NCBI RefSeq assembly: GCF_036850765.1
Contig: NC_089495.1
Location: forward strand, 21,544,875 to 21,608,874
Origin: Saccopteryx bilineata
Lineage: Eukaryota; Chordata; Mammalia; Chiroptera; Emballonuridae
Reading direction: 5' to 3'
DNA: 64,000 bases
Shown here: positions 1-12,279 of the stretch, one piece after another
Layout: each line of letters begins with the position of its first letter
How positions within the stretch are numbered: the first letter of the stretch is position 1
The notes under the pieces: model-generated
Database searches by the model: none
What the model saw: only the letters and a program-made list of their open reading frames with translations
What the model was told of the DNA's origin: nothing
Made by a program: the position numbers and the translations under genes

Positions 1-3000
1 TAGCAGAATGGATTAAAAAAGAAAATCCAACTATATGCTGCCTACAAGAAACACATCTAAGCAACAAGGATAAAAACAAATTCAAAGTGAAAGGCTGGAA
101 AACAATACTCCAAGCAAACAACACCCAAAAAAAAGCAGGCGTAGCAATACTCATATCTAATAATGCTGACTACAAGACAGAAAAAGTACTCAGAGACAAA
201 AATGGTCATTTCATAATGATTAAGGGGAAGTTGAATCAAGAAGACATAACAATCCTTAATATATATGCACCAAACCAAGGAGCACCAAAATATATAAGAC
301 AGCTACTTATTGACCTTAAAACAAAAACTAACAAAAATACAATCATACTTGGAGACCTCAATACACCGCTGACGGCTCTAGATCGGTCATCCAAACAGAG
401 AATCAATAAAGATATAGTGGCCTTAAACGAAATACTAGAACACCTGGATATGATAGACATCTACAGGACACTTCATCCCAAAGCGACAGAGTATACATTT
501 TTCTCTAGTGTACATGGAACATTCTCAAGAATTGACCATATGTTGGGCCACAAAGACAATATCAGCAAATTTAAAAAAATTGAAATTGTACCAAGCATAT
601 TTTCTGATCATAAAGCCTTGAAACTAGAATTCAACTGCAAAAAAGAGGGGGAAAAACCCACAAAAATGTGGAAACTAAACAACATACTTCTAAAAAATGA
701 ATGGGTCAAAGAAGAAATAAGTGCAGAAATCAAAAGATATATACAGACAAATGAAAATGAAAATACGACATATCAGAATCTCTGCGATGCAGCAAAAGCA
801 GTAATAAGAGGAAAGTTCATATCACTTCAGGCCTATATGAACAAACAAGAGAGAGCCGAAGTAAACCACTTAACTTCACACCTTAAGGAACTAGAAAAAG
901 AAGAACAAAGACAACCCAAAACCAGCCGAAGAAAGGAGATAATAAAAATCAGAGCAGAAATAAATGAAATAGAGAACAGAAAAACTATAGAAAAAATCAA
1001 TAAAACAAGGAGCTGGTTCTTTGAAAAGATCAACAAAATTGACAAACCCTTGGCAAGACACACCAAGGAAAAAAGACACAGGACTCAAATAAATAAAATC
1101 CAAAATGAAAGAGGAGAGATCACCACAGACATCATAGATATACAAAGAATTATTGTAGAATACTATGAAAAATTATATGCCACCAAATACAACAATCTAG
1201 AAGAAATGGATAAATTCCTAGAACAATACAACCTTCCTAGACTGAGTCATGAAGAAGCAGAAAGCCTAAACAGACCAATCAGCAGGGAGGAAATAGAAAA
1301 AACTATTAAAAATCTCCCCAAAAATAAAAGTCCAGGCCCAGACGGTTATACTAGTAAATTCTATCAAACATTCAAAGAAGACTTGGTTCCTATTCTACTC
1401 AAAGTCTTCCAAAAAATTGAAGAAGAAGCAATACTTCCAAACACATTTTATGAGGCCAACATAACTCTCATACCAAAACCTGGCAAGGATGGCACAAAGA
1501 AAGAAAACTACAGACCAATATCTCTAATGAATACAGATGCTAAAATACTAAACAAAATACTGGCAAACCGAATACAACAACATATTAAAAAAATAATACA
1601 TCATGATCAAGTGGGATTCATCCCAGAATCTCAAGGATGGTTCAACATACACAAAACGGTTAACGTAATACACCATATCAACAAAACAAAGAACAAAAAC
1701 CACATGATCTTATCAATAGATGCAGAAAAGGCTTTTAATAAAATACAACACAATTTTATGTTTAAGACTCTCAACAAAATGGGTATAGAAGGAAAATATC
1801 TCAACATGATAAAGGCCATATATGATAAACCATCAGCCAACATCCTATTAAATGGCATAAAACTGAGGACTTTCTACCTTAAATCAGGAACAAGACAGGG
1901 TTGTCCACTCTCTCCACTCTTATTCAACGTGGTGCTAGAAGTTCTGGCCAGAGCAATCAGACAAGACAAAGAAATAAAAGGCATCCATATCGGAAAAGAA
2001 GAAGTAAAGCTATCACTTTTTGCTGATGATATGATCCTATACATCGAAAACCCGAAGGACTCCACAAAAAGATTATTAGAAACAATAAACCAATACAGTA
2101 AGGTCGCAGGATACAAAATTAACATACAAAAGTCCATAGCCTTTCTATATGCCAACAATGAAATATTAGAAAACGAACTCAAAAAAATAATCCCCTTCAC
2201 GATTGCAACAACAACAAAAAAATACCTAGGAATAAACATAACAAAGAACGTAAAGGACCTATATAATGAAAATTACAAAGCATTGTTAAGGGAAATTGAA
2301 AAAGATACAATGAGATGGAAAAATATTCCTTGTTCTTGGATAGGAAGAATAAATATAATCAAAATGGCCATATTACCCAAAGCAATATACAAATTTAATG
2401 CAATTCCCATCAAAATCCCTATGAGATTTTTTAAAGAAATGGAACAAAAAATCATCAGATTTATATGGAACTATAAAAAACCCCGAATAGCCAAAACAAT
2501 CCTAAGGAAAAAGAATGAAGCTGGGGGCATTACAATACCTGACTTTAAACTATATTATAGGGCCACGATAATCAAAACAGCATGGTATTGGCAGAAAAAT
2601 AGACACTCAGACCAATGGAACAGAATAGAAAGCCCAGAAATAAAACCACATATATATGGTCAAATAATCTTTGATAAAGGGGCCAACAACACACAATGGA
2701 GAAAAGAAAGCCTCTTCAACAAATGGTGTTGGGAAAACTGGAAAGCCACATGCAAAAGAATGAAACTCGACTACAGCCTGTCCCCATGTACTAAAATTAA
2801 TTCAAAATGGATCAAAGACCTAAATATAAGACCTGAAACAATAAAGTACATAGAAGAAGACATAGGTACTAAAATCATGGACCTGGGTTTTAAAGAACAT
2901 TTTATGAACTTGACTCCAATGGCAAGAGAAGTGAAGGCAAAGATAAATGAATGGGACTACATCAGAATTAAAAGTTTTTGCTCAGCAAGAGAAACTGATA

Positions 3001-4020
3001 TCAAAATAAACAGACAGCCAACTAAATGGGAACTGATATTTTCAAACGACAGCTCAGATAAGGGCCTAATATCCAAAATTTACAAAGAACTCATAAAACT
3101 CAACAACAAACAAACAAATAATCCAATAAAAAAATGGGAAGAGGACATGAACAGACACTTCTCCCAGGAAGAGATACAAATGGCCAACAGATATATGAAA
3201 AGATGCTCAGCTTCATTAGTTATTAGAGAAATGCAAATCAAAACTACAATGAGATACCACCTCACTCCTGTTAGATTAGCTATTATCAACAAGACGGGTA
3301 ATAGCAAATGTTGGAGAGGCTGTGGAGAAAAAGGAACCCTCATTCACTGTTGGTGGGACTGTAAAGTAGTACAACCATTATGGAGGAAAGTATGGTGGTT
3401 CCTCAAAAAACTGCAAATAGAACTACCTTATGACCCAGCAATCCCTCTACTGGGTATATACCCCAAAACCTCAGAAACATTGATACGTGAAGACACATGT
3501 AGCCCCATGTTCATTGCAGCACTGTTCACAGTGGCCAAGACATGGAAACAACCAAAAAGCCCTTCAATAGAAGACTGGATAAAGAAGATGTGGCACATAT
3601 ACACTATGGAATACTACTCAGCCATAAGAAATGATGACATCAGATCATTTACAGCAAAATGGTGGGATCTTGATAACATTATAAGGAGTGAAATAAGTAA
3701 ATCAGAAAAAAACAAGAACTACATGATTCCATACATTGGTGGAACATAAAAATGAGACTAAGAGACATGGACAAGAGTGTGGTGGTTACCAAGGGTGGGG
3801 GGGGGAGGGAGGACATGGGAGGGAGGGAGGGAGAGAGTTAGGGGGAGGGGGAGGGGCACAGAGAACTAGATAGAGGGTGACGGAGGACAATCTGACTTTG
3901 GGCGAGGGGTTTGCAACATAATTTGATGTCAAAATAACCTAGACATGTTTTCTTTGAATATATGTACCCTGATTTATTAATGTCATCCCATTACCATTAA
4001 TAAAAATTTATTAAAAAAAA
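1..4020 (+). mobile_element. Young LINE-1 (L1), 5' end outside the window
   Basis: The element comprises nearly all of ORF2, a short G-rich 3' UTR (3750-4008) and a poly(A) tail ending near 4024. The 3' UTR holds long runs of G and GGGA repeats (3796-3860), typical of L1 3' UTRs and able to form G-quadruplexes. Immediately after the tail the sequence becomes ORF1 of another L1, so this copy inserted into an older L1. The 5' UTR, ORF1 and the left target-site duplication lie to the left of the window. The long undisturbed frame suggests recent insertion. Confidence 0.95.
3..3749 (+). CDS. LINE-1 ORF2 protein: endonuclease and reverse transcriptase (N-terminus cut by window edge)
   Basis: L1 ORF2p nicks target DNA and reverse-transcribes L1 RNA at the nick. 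The frame is open from base 3 to the TAA at 3747-3749, 1248 codons, against about 1275 aa for a complete ORF2p, so only roughly 28 N-terminal residues are missing. The true start is off the window; an internal GTG at base 87 is not the start. The apurinic-type endonuclease domain shows QETH (Glu codon at 48), GDLN (351-362), SRIDH and SDH (603-611). The reverse transcriptase shows the motif A Asp in SIDAEKAF (codon at 1719), the [13 protein letters not shown] block and the FADD box (2019-2030). The C-terminal Cys/His-rich segment (about 3309-3363) is intact. One deviation is that the usual AFDK after motif A reads AFNK (Asn codon at 1737). Activity of this copy cannot be judged without its 5' part. 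Confidence 0.95.
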   Translation, partial: AEWIKKENPTICCLQETHLSNKDKNKFKVKGWKTILQANNTQKKAGVAILISNNADYKTEKVLRDKNGHFIMIKGKLNQEDITILNIYAPNQGAPKYIRQLLIDLKTKTNKNTIILGDLNTPLTALDRSSKQRINKDIVALNEILEHLDMIDIYRTLHPKATEYTFFSSVHGTFSRIDHMLGHKDNISKFKKIEIVPSIFSDHKALKLEFNCKKEGEKPTKMWKLNNILLKNEWVKEEISAEIKRYIQTNENENTTYQNLCDAAKAVIRGKFISLQAYMNKQERAEVNHLTSHLKELEKEEQRQPKTSRRKEIIKIRAEINEIENRKTIEKINKTRSWFFEKINKIDKPLARHTKEKRHRTQINKIQNERGEITTDIIDIQRIIVEYYEKLYATKYNNLEEMDKFLEQYNLPRLSHEEAESLNRPISREEIEKTIKNLPKNKSPGPDGYTSKFYQTFKEDLVPILLKVFQKIEEEAILPNTFYEANITLIPKPGKDGTKKENYRPISLMNTDAKILNKILANRIQQHIKKIIHHDQVGFIPESQGWFNIHKTVNVIHHINKTKNKNHMILSIDAEKAFNKIQHNFMFKTLNKMGIEGKYLNMIKAIYDKPSANILLNGIKLRTFYLKSGTRQGCPLSPLLFNVVLEVLARAIRQDKEIKGIHIGKEEVKLSLFADDMILYIENPKDSTKRLLETINQYSKVAGYKINIQKSIAFLYANNEILENELKKIIPFTIATTTKKYLGINITKNVKDLYNENYKALLREIEKDTMRWKNIPCSWIGRINIIKMAILPKAIYKFNAIPIKIPMRFFKEMEQKIIRFIWNYKKPRIAKTILRKKNEAGGITIPDFKLYYRATIIKTAWYWQKNRHSDQWNRIESPEIKPHIYGQIIFDKGANNTQWRKESLFNKWCWENWKATCKRMKLDYSLSPCTKINSKWIKDLNIRPETIKYIEEDIGTKIMDLGFKEHFMNLTPMAREVKAKINEWDYIRIKSFCSARETDIKINRQPTKWELIFSNDSSDKGLISKIYKELIKLNNKQTNNPIKKWEEDMNRHFSQEEIQMANRYMKRCSASLVIREMQIKTTMRYHLTPVRLAIINKTGNSKCWRGCGEKGTLIHCWWDCKVVQPLWRKVWWFLKKLQIELPYDPAIPLLGIYPKTSETLIREDTCSPMFIAALFTVAKTWKQPKSPSIEDWIKKMWHIYTMEYYSAIRNDDIRSFTAKWWDLDNIIRSEISKSEKNKNYMIPYIGGT

Positions 4021-4024
4021 AAAA

Positions 4025-4720
4025 GGACATTAAAATATTAAAAAAGAATCAGTCAGAGATGACAAATACAATATCAGAAATGAAAACCACAATAGAAGGA
4101 ATTAAAAACAGGACGAATGAAGCTGAGGATCGAATCAGTGAGTTAGAGAACAAGTTAAACAAAGGCATAGAAACAGAGTAGAAAAAAGAAAAGAGACTCA
4201 AAAACTCTGAGGAAACTCTTAGAGAGCTCTATGACAACATGAAGAGAAATAACATCCACATCATAGGGGTTCCTGAAGAAGAAGAGAAAGAACAAGGGAT
4301 AGAGACTTTGTTCAATCATATCATAGCTGAAAACTTCCCTACATTAATGCAGGAAAAACTCTCACAAGTTCAAGAAGCACAGAGAACTCCATTAAAGAGA
4401 AACCCAAAGAAACCTACACTAAGACACATCATAATTAAAATACCAAAGCTAAGTGATAAAGAGAAAATATTAAAAGCTGCTAGAGGAAAAAGGCTATTAC
4501 CTACAAAGGAGCCCCCATAAAAAAGATGACATCTGACTTCTCAACAGAAACACTTGAGACCAGCAGGAAATGGCAAAAAATATTCAAAGTAATGCAGAAC
4601 AAGAACCTACAACCAAGACTACTTTATCCAGCAAGGCTATCATTTAAAATTGAAGGAGAAATAAAAGCTTCCCAGACAAAAAAAAAAAACAACTCACGGA
4701 ATTTATTACAATCAAACTAA
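4025..4720 (+). pseudogene. Broken L1 ORF1 (RNA-binding protein) fragment
   Basis: L1 ORF1p is a trimeric RNA-binding chaperone with coiled-coil, RRM and C-terminal domains. The first part (4025-4238) encodes the heptad-rich coiled coil and carries a stop near 4180. The open stretch 4239-4520 encodes the RRM, recognisable from NNIHIIGVPEEEE. After a stop and frame change at 4518-4526 the C-terminal domain continues (4526-4720) with NLQPRLLYPARLSFK. The N-terminal end is missing because the younger L1 split the gene. Confidence 0.85.
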
Positions 4721-4808
4721 TGCTGCAGGAGATGTTACGGGGCCTGTTATAAACAGATCAAAGTGGGAAAAGAATATAGAAAAAGAGGAATACAGCTTTA
4801 AAGAATAA

Positions 4809-7800
4809 AATGGCAATAAACAACTACATATCAATAATAACCTTAAATGTAAATGGAGTAAATGATCCAATCAAAAGACATAGGGTAGTTGCATGGATAA
4901 GAAAACAGAACCTGTACATATGCTGTCTACAAGAGACAAACCTTAAAACAAAAGATGCACATAGACTGAAGGTAAAAGGATGAAAAAAAATATTTCATGC
5001 AAAGGGAAATGAACAAAAAGCTGGGGTAGCAATACTTTATATTAGACAAAATGGACTTTAAAACAAAGGCTACAGTAAGAGATAAAGAAGGCCACTACAT
5101 AATGATAAAGGGAGCAATCCAACAGGAAGATATAACCATTATAAATATCTATGCACATAATATAGGAGCACCTAAATATATAGAGAGCAGACTTTGATGG
5201 ATTTAAAGAGTGAGATCAACAGCAATACTAATAGTAGGGGATTTCAATACCCCACTGACATCACTAGATAGATCCTCAAGAAAGAAAATTTTAAAAAAAA
5301 TTTAAAAAAGAAAGAAAGAAAATTAACAAAGAAACAGTGGACTTAAAGGACACACTAGAGCAACTGGATTTAATAGATATCTTCAGAACCTTTCACCCTA
5401 AAGCAGCAGAATATACATTCTTTTCAAGTGCTCATGGTACATTCTCTAGGATAGACCACATGTTAGGGCACAAAAGTGGTCTCAACAAATTTAAGAAGAT
5501 TGAAATTATATCAAGCATTTTCTCTGATCACAATGGCATGAAACTAGAAATCAACCACAATAGAAAAACTCAAAAATTCTCAGACACATGGAAACTAAAT
5601 AGCAGGTTGTTAAATAACGAATGGATTAAGAATGAGATCAAAGAAGAAATAAAATATTTCTAGAAACAAATATAAAAAATTTCTAGAAACAAATGATAAT
5701 GAGCATACACCAACTCAAAATTTATGGGACACAGCAAAAGCAGTACTGAGAGAGAAGTTCATAGCACTACAGGCATACTTTAAGAATCTAGAAAAAGCTC
5801 AAATAAACAATTTAACCTTGCATCTAAAAGAACTAGAAAAAGAAGAGCAAGTAAAGCCCAGATGTAGTAGAAGGAAGGAAATAATAAATATCAGAAAAGA
5901 AATACATGACATAGAGGCTAAAGAAACAGTACAGAGGATCAATAAAACCAGTAGCTGGTTCTTTGAAAAAGTAAACATGATTGATGAACCTTTAACTAGA
6001 CTCATCAAAAAAAAAAAAAAGAGAGAGAGAGAGAGGACTCAAATAAAATAAAATTAGAAATGAGAGTGGAGAAATAACAACTGACACAACAGAAATACAA
6101 AATATTGTAAGAAAATACTATGAAAAACTGTATGCCAAAAAACTAGACAACTTAGATGAAATGGACAAATTCCTTGAAACATAAAATCTTCCAAAAATCA
6201 ATCTGGAAGAATCAAAAAACCTACACAGACGAATTACAACAAATGAGATTGAAACAGTTATCAAAAAACTCCCAACAAAGAAAAGTCCAGGGCCTGATGG
6301 CTTCACAAGTGAATTCTACCAAATATTTAAAGGAGAACTAAATCTTATTCTTCTCAAGCTATTTCAAAAAATTCAAGAGGAAGGAAGACTTTCAAGCTCC
6401 TTTTATGAGGTGAGCATAATTCTGATTCCAAAACCAGGCAAAGACAACACAAAGAAAGAAAATTATAGGCCAATATCCCCTATAAATATAGATGCTAAAA
6501 TCCTCAACAAAATATTAGCAAATCAGATCCAGCAATATATGAAAAAAATCATACACCGTGATCAAGTGAGATTTATTCTGGGGAGGCAAGGCTGGTACAA
6601 CATTCGCAAATCAATCAATGTGATTCATCACATAAACAAAAGAAAGGAGAAAGGAGAAAAACCACATGATAATTTCAATAGATGCAGAAAAAGCATTTGA
6701 TAAAGTCCAGCACCCATTCATGATCAAAACTCTCAGCAAAGTGGGAATACAGGGAACATACCTCAACATGATAAGGGCCATCTATGACAAACCCACAGCC
6801 AACATTATACTCAATGGGAAAAAATTAAAAGCAATCCCCTTAAGATCAGGAACAAGGCAGGGGTGCCCCCTTTCACCACTCATATTCAACATAGTCCTGG
6901 AAGTCCTAGCCACAGTAATCAGACAACAGGAAGAAATAAAAGGCATCCAAATTGGAAAAGAAGAAGTAAAACTATCATTATTTGCAGATGATATGATATT
7001 GTATATAGAAAACCCTAAAGTCTCAGTCAAAAAACTACTGGACCTGATAAATGAATTCAGCAAGGTGGCAGTATATAAAATTAATACTCAGAAATCAGAG
7101 GCAGTTTTATACACCAACAATGAAATGTCAGAAAGAGAAATTAAGGAAACAATCCCCTTCACTATTGCAACCAAAAAAATAAAGTACCTAGGAGTAAATT
7201 TAACCAAAGAGATTAAAGACTTATACCTGAAAAAATATAAAACATTGATAAAATAAATCAAGGAAGATACAAACAAGTGGAAGCATATATCGTGCTCATG
7301 GTTTGGAAGAATAAACATCATTAAAATGTCTCTATTACCCAAAGCAATTTATAAATTCAATGCAATACTAATTAAAATACCAATGACAGACCTGTGGTGG
7401 CGCAGTGGATAAAGCGTCGACCTGGAAATGCTGAGGTCGCTGGTTCGAAACCCTGGGCTTGCCTGGTCAAGGCACATATGGGAGTTGATGCTTCCAGCTC
7501 CTCCCCACGTTCTCTCTCTGTCTCTCTCACCTCTCTCTCTCCCTCTCTCCCTTTCTCTCTCCTCTCTAAAATGAATAAATAAAATTAAAACAAAAAAACA
7601 AACAAAAAAAATAAAATAAAATACCAATGACATACTTCAAAGAGATGGAACATATTCCAAAAATTTATATGGAACCAGAAAAGAACAGGAATAGCTTCAG
7701 CAATCTTGAAAAGGAAGAATATAGCAGAAGGTATCACACTTCCCGATATCAAGTTATACTACAAGGCCATTTTACTCAAAACAGCCTGGTACTGGCATAA

Positions 7801-8934
7801 GAACAGGCATATAGATCAATGGGACAGAACAGAGAACCCAGAAATAAACTCACAACTTTATGGACAATTGATATTTGACAAAGGAGGTAAGAGCATACAA
7901 TGGAGTAAAGACAGCCTCTTTAATAAATGGTGTTGGGAAAATTGGATGTCTACCTGCAAAAAAATTAAACTAGACCACCAACTTACACCATTCACAAAAA
8001 TAAACTCAAAATGGATAAAAGACTTAAACGTAAGCCGTGAAACCATAAGCATCTTAGAAGAAAAGATAGGCAGTAAGCTCTCCAACATCTCTCACAGCAA
8101 TATATTTGCCAATTTATCCCCACGGGCAAGTGAAATAAAAGACAGGATAAACAAATGGGACTATATCAAACTAAAAAGCACAGCTAAAGACAACAAGAAC
8201 AGAATAAAAAGACAAACTACACAATGGGAGAACATATTCGACAAAACATCTGATAAGGGGTTAATAACCAAAATTTATAAAGAACTTGTAAAACTCAACA
8301 CCAGGAAGACAAACAATCCAATCAAAAATGGGCAAAAGAAATGAATATACACTTTTCCAAAGAGGACATACAGATGGCCAATAGGCATATGAAAAAATCA
8401 CTAATCATTAGAGAAATGCAAATTAAAACCACAATGAGATATCACCTCACACCAGTCAGAATGGCGCTCATCAACAAAACAACACAGAATAAGTGCTGGT
8501 GAGGATGTGGAGAAAAGGGAACCCTCCTGCACTGCTGGTGGGAATGCAGACTGGTGCAGCCACTGTGGAAAACAGTATGGAGATTCTTCAAAAAATTAAA
8601 AATCAAACTGCCTTTTGACCCAGCTATCCCACTTTTAGGAATATACCCCAAGAACATCATAGCACAGTTTGAAAAGGAGAAATGCACCCCCATGTTTGTG
8701 GCAGCATTGTTCACAGTAGCAAAGATCTGAAAGTAGCCCAAGTGTCCGTCAGAGGACGAGTGGATTGAAAAGCTGTGGTACATATATACTATGGAATACT
8801 ACTCAGCCAGAAGAAGTGATGACATTGCATCATTTACAATAACATGGATGGGCCTCGATAACATTATACTGAGTGAAATAAGTAAATCAGAAAAAACTAA
8901 GAACTATATGATTCCATACATAGGTGGGACATAA
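4809..8934 (+). pseudogene. Broken L1 ORF2 (endonuclease/reverse transcriptase)
   Basis: Translation in shifting frames gives the start with LNVNGVN (about 4840), an endonuclease segment ending in FSDH (5337-5663), a linker with many lysines, a reverse transcriptase core (6666-7256) with [26 protein letters not shown] and the FADD box (near 6978), and a C-terminal part (7706-8344 and beyond). Breaks include in-frame stops near 4981, 5661 and 7254, an A-run shift near 6010-6050, stops near 6182 and 6650, and the SINE at 7389. It is not functional. Confidence 0.88.
7389..7617 (+). mobile_element. tRNA-derived SINE, short family (here called A)
   Basis: The head GTGGTGGCGCAGTGGATAAA holds a Pol III A box and GGTTCGAAACC a B box. 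A CT-rich body and an A-rich tail follow. It is flanked by a 15-bp duplication AAAATACCAATGACA at 7374-7388 and 7618-7632, which marks L1-driven insertion into the old L1 ORF2. Confidence 0.92.
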
Positions 8935-9140
8935 AATGAGACTCAGAGACATGGACAAGAGGATGGTAGTTACGGGGGGGGGGGGGGGGAGGGCACAAAG
9001 AAAACCAGATAGAAGACAATTTGACTTTGGGTGAGGGGTATGCAGCATAATCAAATGTCAAAATAATCTGGAGATGTTTTCTCTGAACATATGTACCCTG
9101 ATTTATCAATGTCACCCCATTAAAACTAATAAAATAAATA

Positions 9141-9419
9141 AAGCATAGCCAATAAATAGAATATTATGTATTCATTAGGCTGAGTGGCTATTTCTTAGGA
9201 TGTTGGATGTTCTGAGTAGCATTTAGAAGCCAGGCCTAGAAATCTTCTCCCCTGTTCTGGAGTTGGGGTTTCGATCTCAGTGGAGCCAAAAATCTTGCTG
9301 ATTTGTTAGTCAAATGCCCTTTAGCCCAATGCCTGGTAATTTATCCGAAAGGCTTTACTATAAGAGACTGTAAACTACCCATTGGAAGCCTAATTTAGCG
9401 AAAATGATAGTGGGTTAAG
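9141..9419. other. Intergenic sequence, no feature recognised
   Basis: No ORF, RNA gene or repeat was recognised between the old L1 tail and the next SINE. Confidence 0.4.
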
Positions 9420-9431
9420 AATGCTCCTCAG

Positions 9432-9813
9432 GCCCTGGCCGGCTGGCTCAGTGGTAGAGCATCAGCCCCAAGTGTGGAAGTCCTGGGTTCAGTTCCCAGT
9501 CAGGACACACAGAAGTGCCATCTGCTTCTCCACCCCTCCACTCTTCCCCCTCTGGCTTGTTTCTCTCTCTCTCTCTCTTTTCTCCTCCTTTCCTGCAGTC
9601 ATGGCTCCATTGGAGGAAGTTGGCCTTGGGGTGCTGAGGATGGCTCCATGGCCTCACCTTAGGCACTAAAATAGCTTGGTTGCTGAGCAACCGAGCAGTA
9701 GCCCCAGATGGGCAGAACATCGCCTGGTAGGGGGCTTGTCCCGCAGATCCTGGTGGGGTGCATGCAGGAGTCTGTCTCTGCTTCCCCGCCTCTCACTTAG
9801 TTAAAAAAAAAAA
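9432..9813 (+). mobile_element. tRNA-derived SINE, long family (here called C)
   Basis: It begins GCCCTGGCCGGCTGGCTCAG with an A box, followed by a B-box-like GGGTTCAGTTCCC, a CT-rich stretch, and a second half containing GATGGGCAGAACATCGCC, and ends in poly(A). Flanking duplications are AATGCTCCTCAG (9420-9431) and AATGCTCCCCAG (9814-9825). Confidence 0.9.
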
Positions 9814-9825
9814 AATGCTCCCCAG

Positions 9826-10608
9826 CTAAGAGCCCTGAAGCTTGAGCACAAGACAGAACTTGGGAATGTAGCTATTTCTAATTGCAACCATCAGGGGGCG
9901 CAGCAGACCGCAAAACTCTCAACAGTAGACAGAAAACCCATTTCTGGGCTGTTACCTCAAAGAGGAGTTGGTAACCTCAAAAATCTGTCTGGAGGAGAGT
10001 TCAAAGTCAGATACCATTGAAACAGTAAGCCAATACCTTATTCTCATCCTTCTCCCAATTTTACACCAAAAAGTACTTTCAGGAAATGCGTTATCTGATA
10101 GAACTGGCTCTTGAGAGCCAATTGCTATATTTTCAGGAATTAAAAATTTTTAATGAGAATTAGATTATATAAATTTATAATTGGGTTATACTTAAAATAA
10201 AGATAATAAATACTCAAAGCTCATTGTTATATAATCATTTTTTTTTTTACATTCGACTGTGTCCTGTGCTCTGAGGTTACTTATACACCTAGGGTACGGA
10301 TGCGACATGAATCCTGAATCCGCGACAGTGGGGTGCCACTTACTGCACATCTCTTCCCGCCTCCACTTCCGTGGTGTCAAGCTGGGGATCTGAAATTTGC
10401 CGCTTGGAACCTGGCCATGGAAACTGTCGAATGCTGCAAACCAGTCTCTGGGGGTTGGTTGGTAAACATTTACCAAATACCAGTGGGCAAGGAAAACCGG
10501 AGGCTACTCAGAAGTAATGCTGGGAGTCAGAGGGAAAGGAGTTTGGCGTGACAACTTGCCTCTGCTACTAGTTCAGACACAAATGCAGGAGCTAAAAACG
10601 TTCACTCT
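9826..10608. other. Intergenic sequence, no gene recognised
   Basis: AT-rich and mixed-composition DNA. Open frames at 10192-10551 on both strands lack start context, domains or splice signals and look like chance. Confidence 0.4.
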
Positions 10609-10609
10609 G

Positions 10610-10800
10610 TAGTCAGAAAGAAGCTTTGAATCTGTGCTCTGTCATTTATTAGCTGTGTACCTTGGGCAGTTGACTCTTGGTACCTATCAGTAAAATGGAT
10701 CTGAAAAGTGCCTACTTCCTCGGGTTTTTGTAAGGATTAAATAGGTTATATATATATAAAGCACCTTGAAATGTGTTGCGTATTATCATTACTAAAAGGC
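10610..10800 (+). repeat. MIR-type ancient SINE
   Basis: The order of motifs (TCTGTCATTTATTAGCTGTG, CCTTGGGCAGTTGACTC, AAAATGGATCTG, TTTTTGTAAGGATTAAATAGG, AAAGCACCTTG) matches the mammal-wide MIR consensus as I recall it. It is diverged and has no visible TSD. Confidence 0.7.
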
Positions 10801-10851
10801 AATGGAAGTAATTATGATGCAAACCGCACAGGCACATTTGAATTCTAAGAT

Positions 10852-11199
10852 ATTTATTTATTTATTTATATTTTATTTTTTTACAGAGACAGAGAGAGAG
10901 AGTCAAAGAGAGGGATAGATAGGAACAGACAGGAACGGAGAGAGATGAGAAGCATCAATCATTTGTTTTTTGTTGCGACATCTTAGTTGTTCATTGATTG
11001 CTTTCTCATATGTGCCTTGACCGTGGGCTTTCAACAGACCCAGTAACCCCTTGCTCAAGCCAGCGACCTTGGGTCCAAGCTGGTGAGCTTTGCTCAAACC
11101 AGATGAGCCCGCACTGAAGCTGGCGACCTCGGGGTCTCGAACCTGGGTCCTCTGCATCCTAGTCCGACGCTCTATCCACTGTGCCACCGCCTGTTCAGG
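10852..11199 (-). mobile_element. tRNA-derived SINE, medium family (here called B)
   Basis: Read on the minus strand it starts CTGAACAGGCGGTGGCAC, carries A and B boxes, then the B-specific segment CAATCAATGAACAACTAAG, and ends in a T-rich (A-tail) stretch. The flanking duplication is GAATTCTAAGAT (10840-10851 and 11200-11212). Confidence 0.92.
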
Positions 11200-11354
11200 T
11201 GAATTCTAAGATCTTAAAGCCATTTACCGATCTTGTTTTAGTTTTACATTTAATTTCATATCATCATTTAAATTTTTCTTCTGGAAAAAAATGAAACACA
11301 ATGTCAGGTTTCAATACAGAAAAGTAAATGCTTGCTATCATGCATCCCTCTTTT

Positions 11355-11678
11355 TTTTCTTTTCTTTTTTTTTTTTTTTTTAGAGAGAGAGAGAGTCATA
11401 GACAGGGACAGACAGATGAGAAGCATCAATCATTAGTTTTTGTTGCACATTGCGACACCTTAGTTGTTTCATTGATTGCTTTCTCATATGTGCCTTGACT
11501 TCGGGCCTTCAGCAGATCAAGTAACCCCTTGCTCGAGCCAGCGACCTTGGGCTCAAGCTGGTGAGCCTTGTTCAAACCATATGAGCCCGCGCTCAAACTG
11601 GCAAGCTCGGGGTCTCAAACCTGGGTCTTCCACATTCTAGTCCGACACTCTATCCACTGCGCCACCGCCTGGTCAGGC
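11355..11678 (-). mobile_element. tRNA-derived SINE family B
   Basis: Same architecture as the copy 150 bp upstream and same orientation, with a long poly(T) on the plus strand (11351-11381). Flanking GCATCCCTCTTTTT and ACATCCCCTTTTT are a likely duplication. Confidence 0.9.
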
Positions 11679-11679
11679 A

Positions 11680-12279
11680 CACATCCCCTTTTTAATATTT
11701 GGGAAGTGAATTTAAAATTCCCAGGGTGTTAGTTCTAACAGCTTTTATCCTGCTTTCTTAAATATTTTCTAAGTATCAGAAAATTGGTTGGGTTTTCCCA
11801 AAAAGCATGCCATTTAACACGAGCATATTTTGTGCTTTCTGAGTCAAACAAAGACGTTGTTCAGAATTTTGGTTAATAAAGACTTTACATCTCGTGCCTC
11901 TAAATGAAAAGTTAAGAATTTTTCTCCACATTTGAATGGCTCTAGTCTTTAAGAATAAATCAGGGTATTATGTCTTATAGTGACAGAAGGGAATGAGAAG
12001 AATCTAGGAAAAAGATCACAGATTAAAGACTCAGTTTTGTGATATGAAGACCTTAAACAGTTAAATCTGGGTTATGAGCAATATGCCAGGACGTCTGCAG
12101 GCATAAAATGGTGAAATGTCCTTCTAGAAGTTTTAGAGGTTGTAGAGTACAGCCCACCCTCTCAGAGCCTGACCTGCTAACTCCTCCTGTCTGAGGCCAG
12201 AGGAAAGCTCAGTACCCGCTGAAGGCACTTCCAACCGGCAGAAACTGAAAGGTGTGAAATAAATTGTTTAGAGGCTGTC
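11680..12279. other. Intergenic sequence, no feature recognised
   Basis: Single-copy-looking DNA before the minisatellite. No exon, RNA gene or repeat was recognised. Confidence 0.4.

Larger units (their letters stand above)
4025..9140 (+). mobile_element. Older, degenerate LINE-1 (host of the younger L1)
   Basis: From 4025 the sequence enters the middle of L1 ORF1, continues through a broken ORF2 (about 4809-8934) and ends in a short 3' UTR with a G run (8974-8989), the end sequence TGTACCCTGATTTATCAATG and an A-rich tail near 9125-9140. The layout parallels the younger copy upstream. Many stops and frameshifts show it is dead. Its 5' portion must lie beyond the left window edge, on the far side of the inserted younger L1. 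A SINE interrupts it at 7389-7617. Confidence 0.9.
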
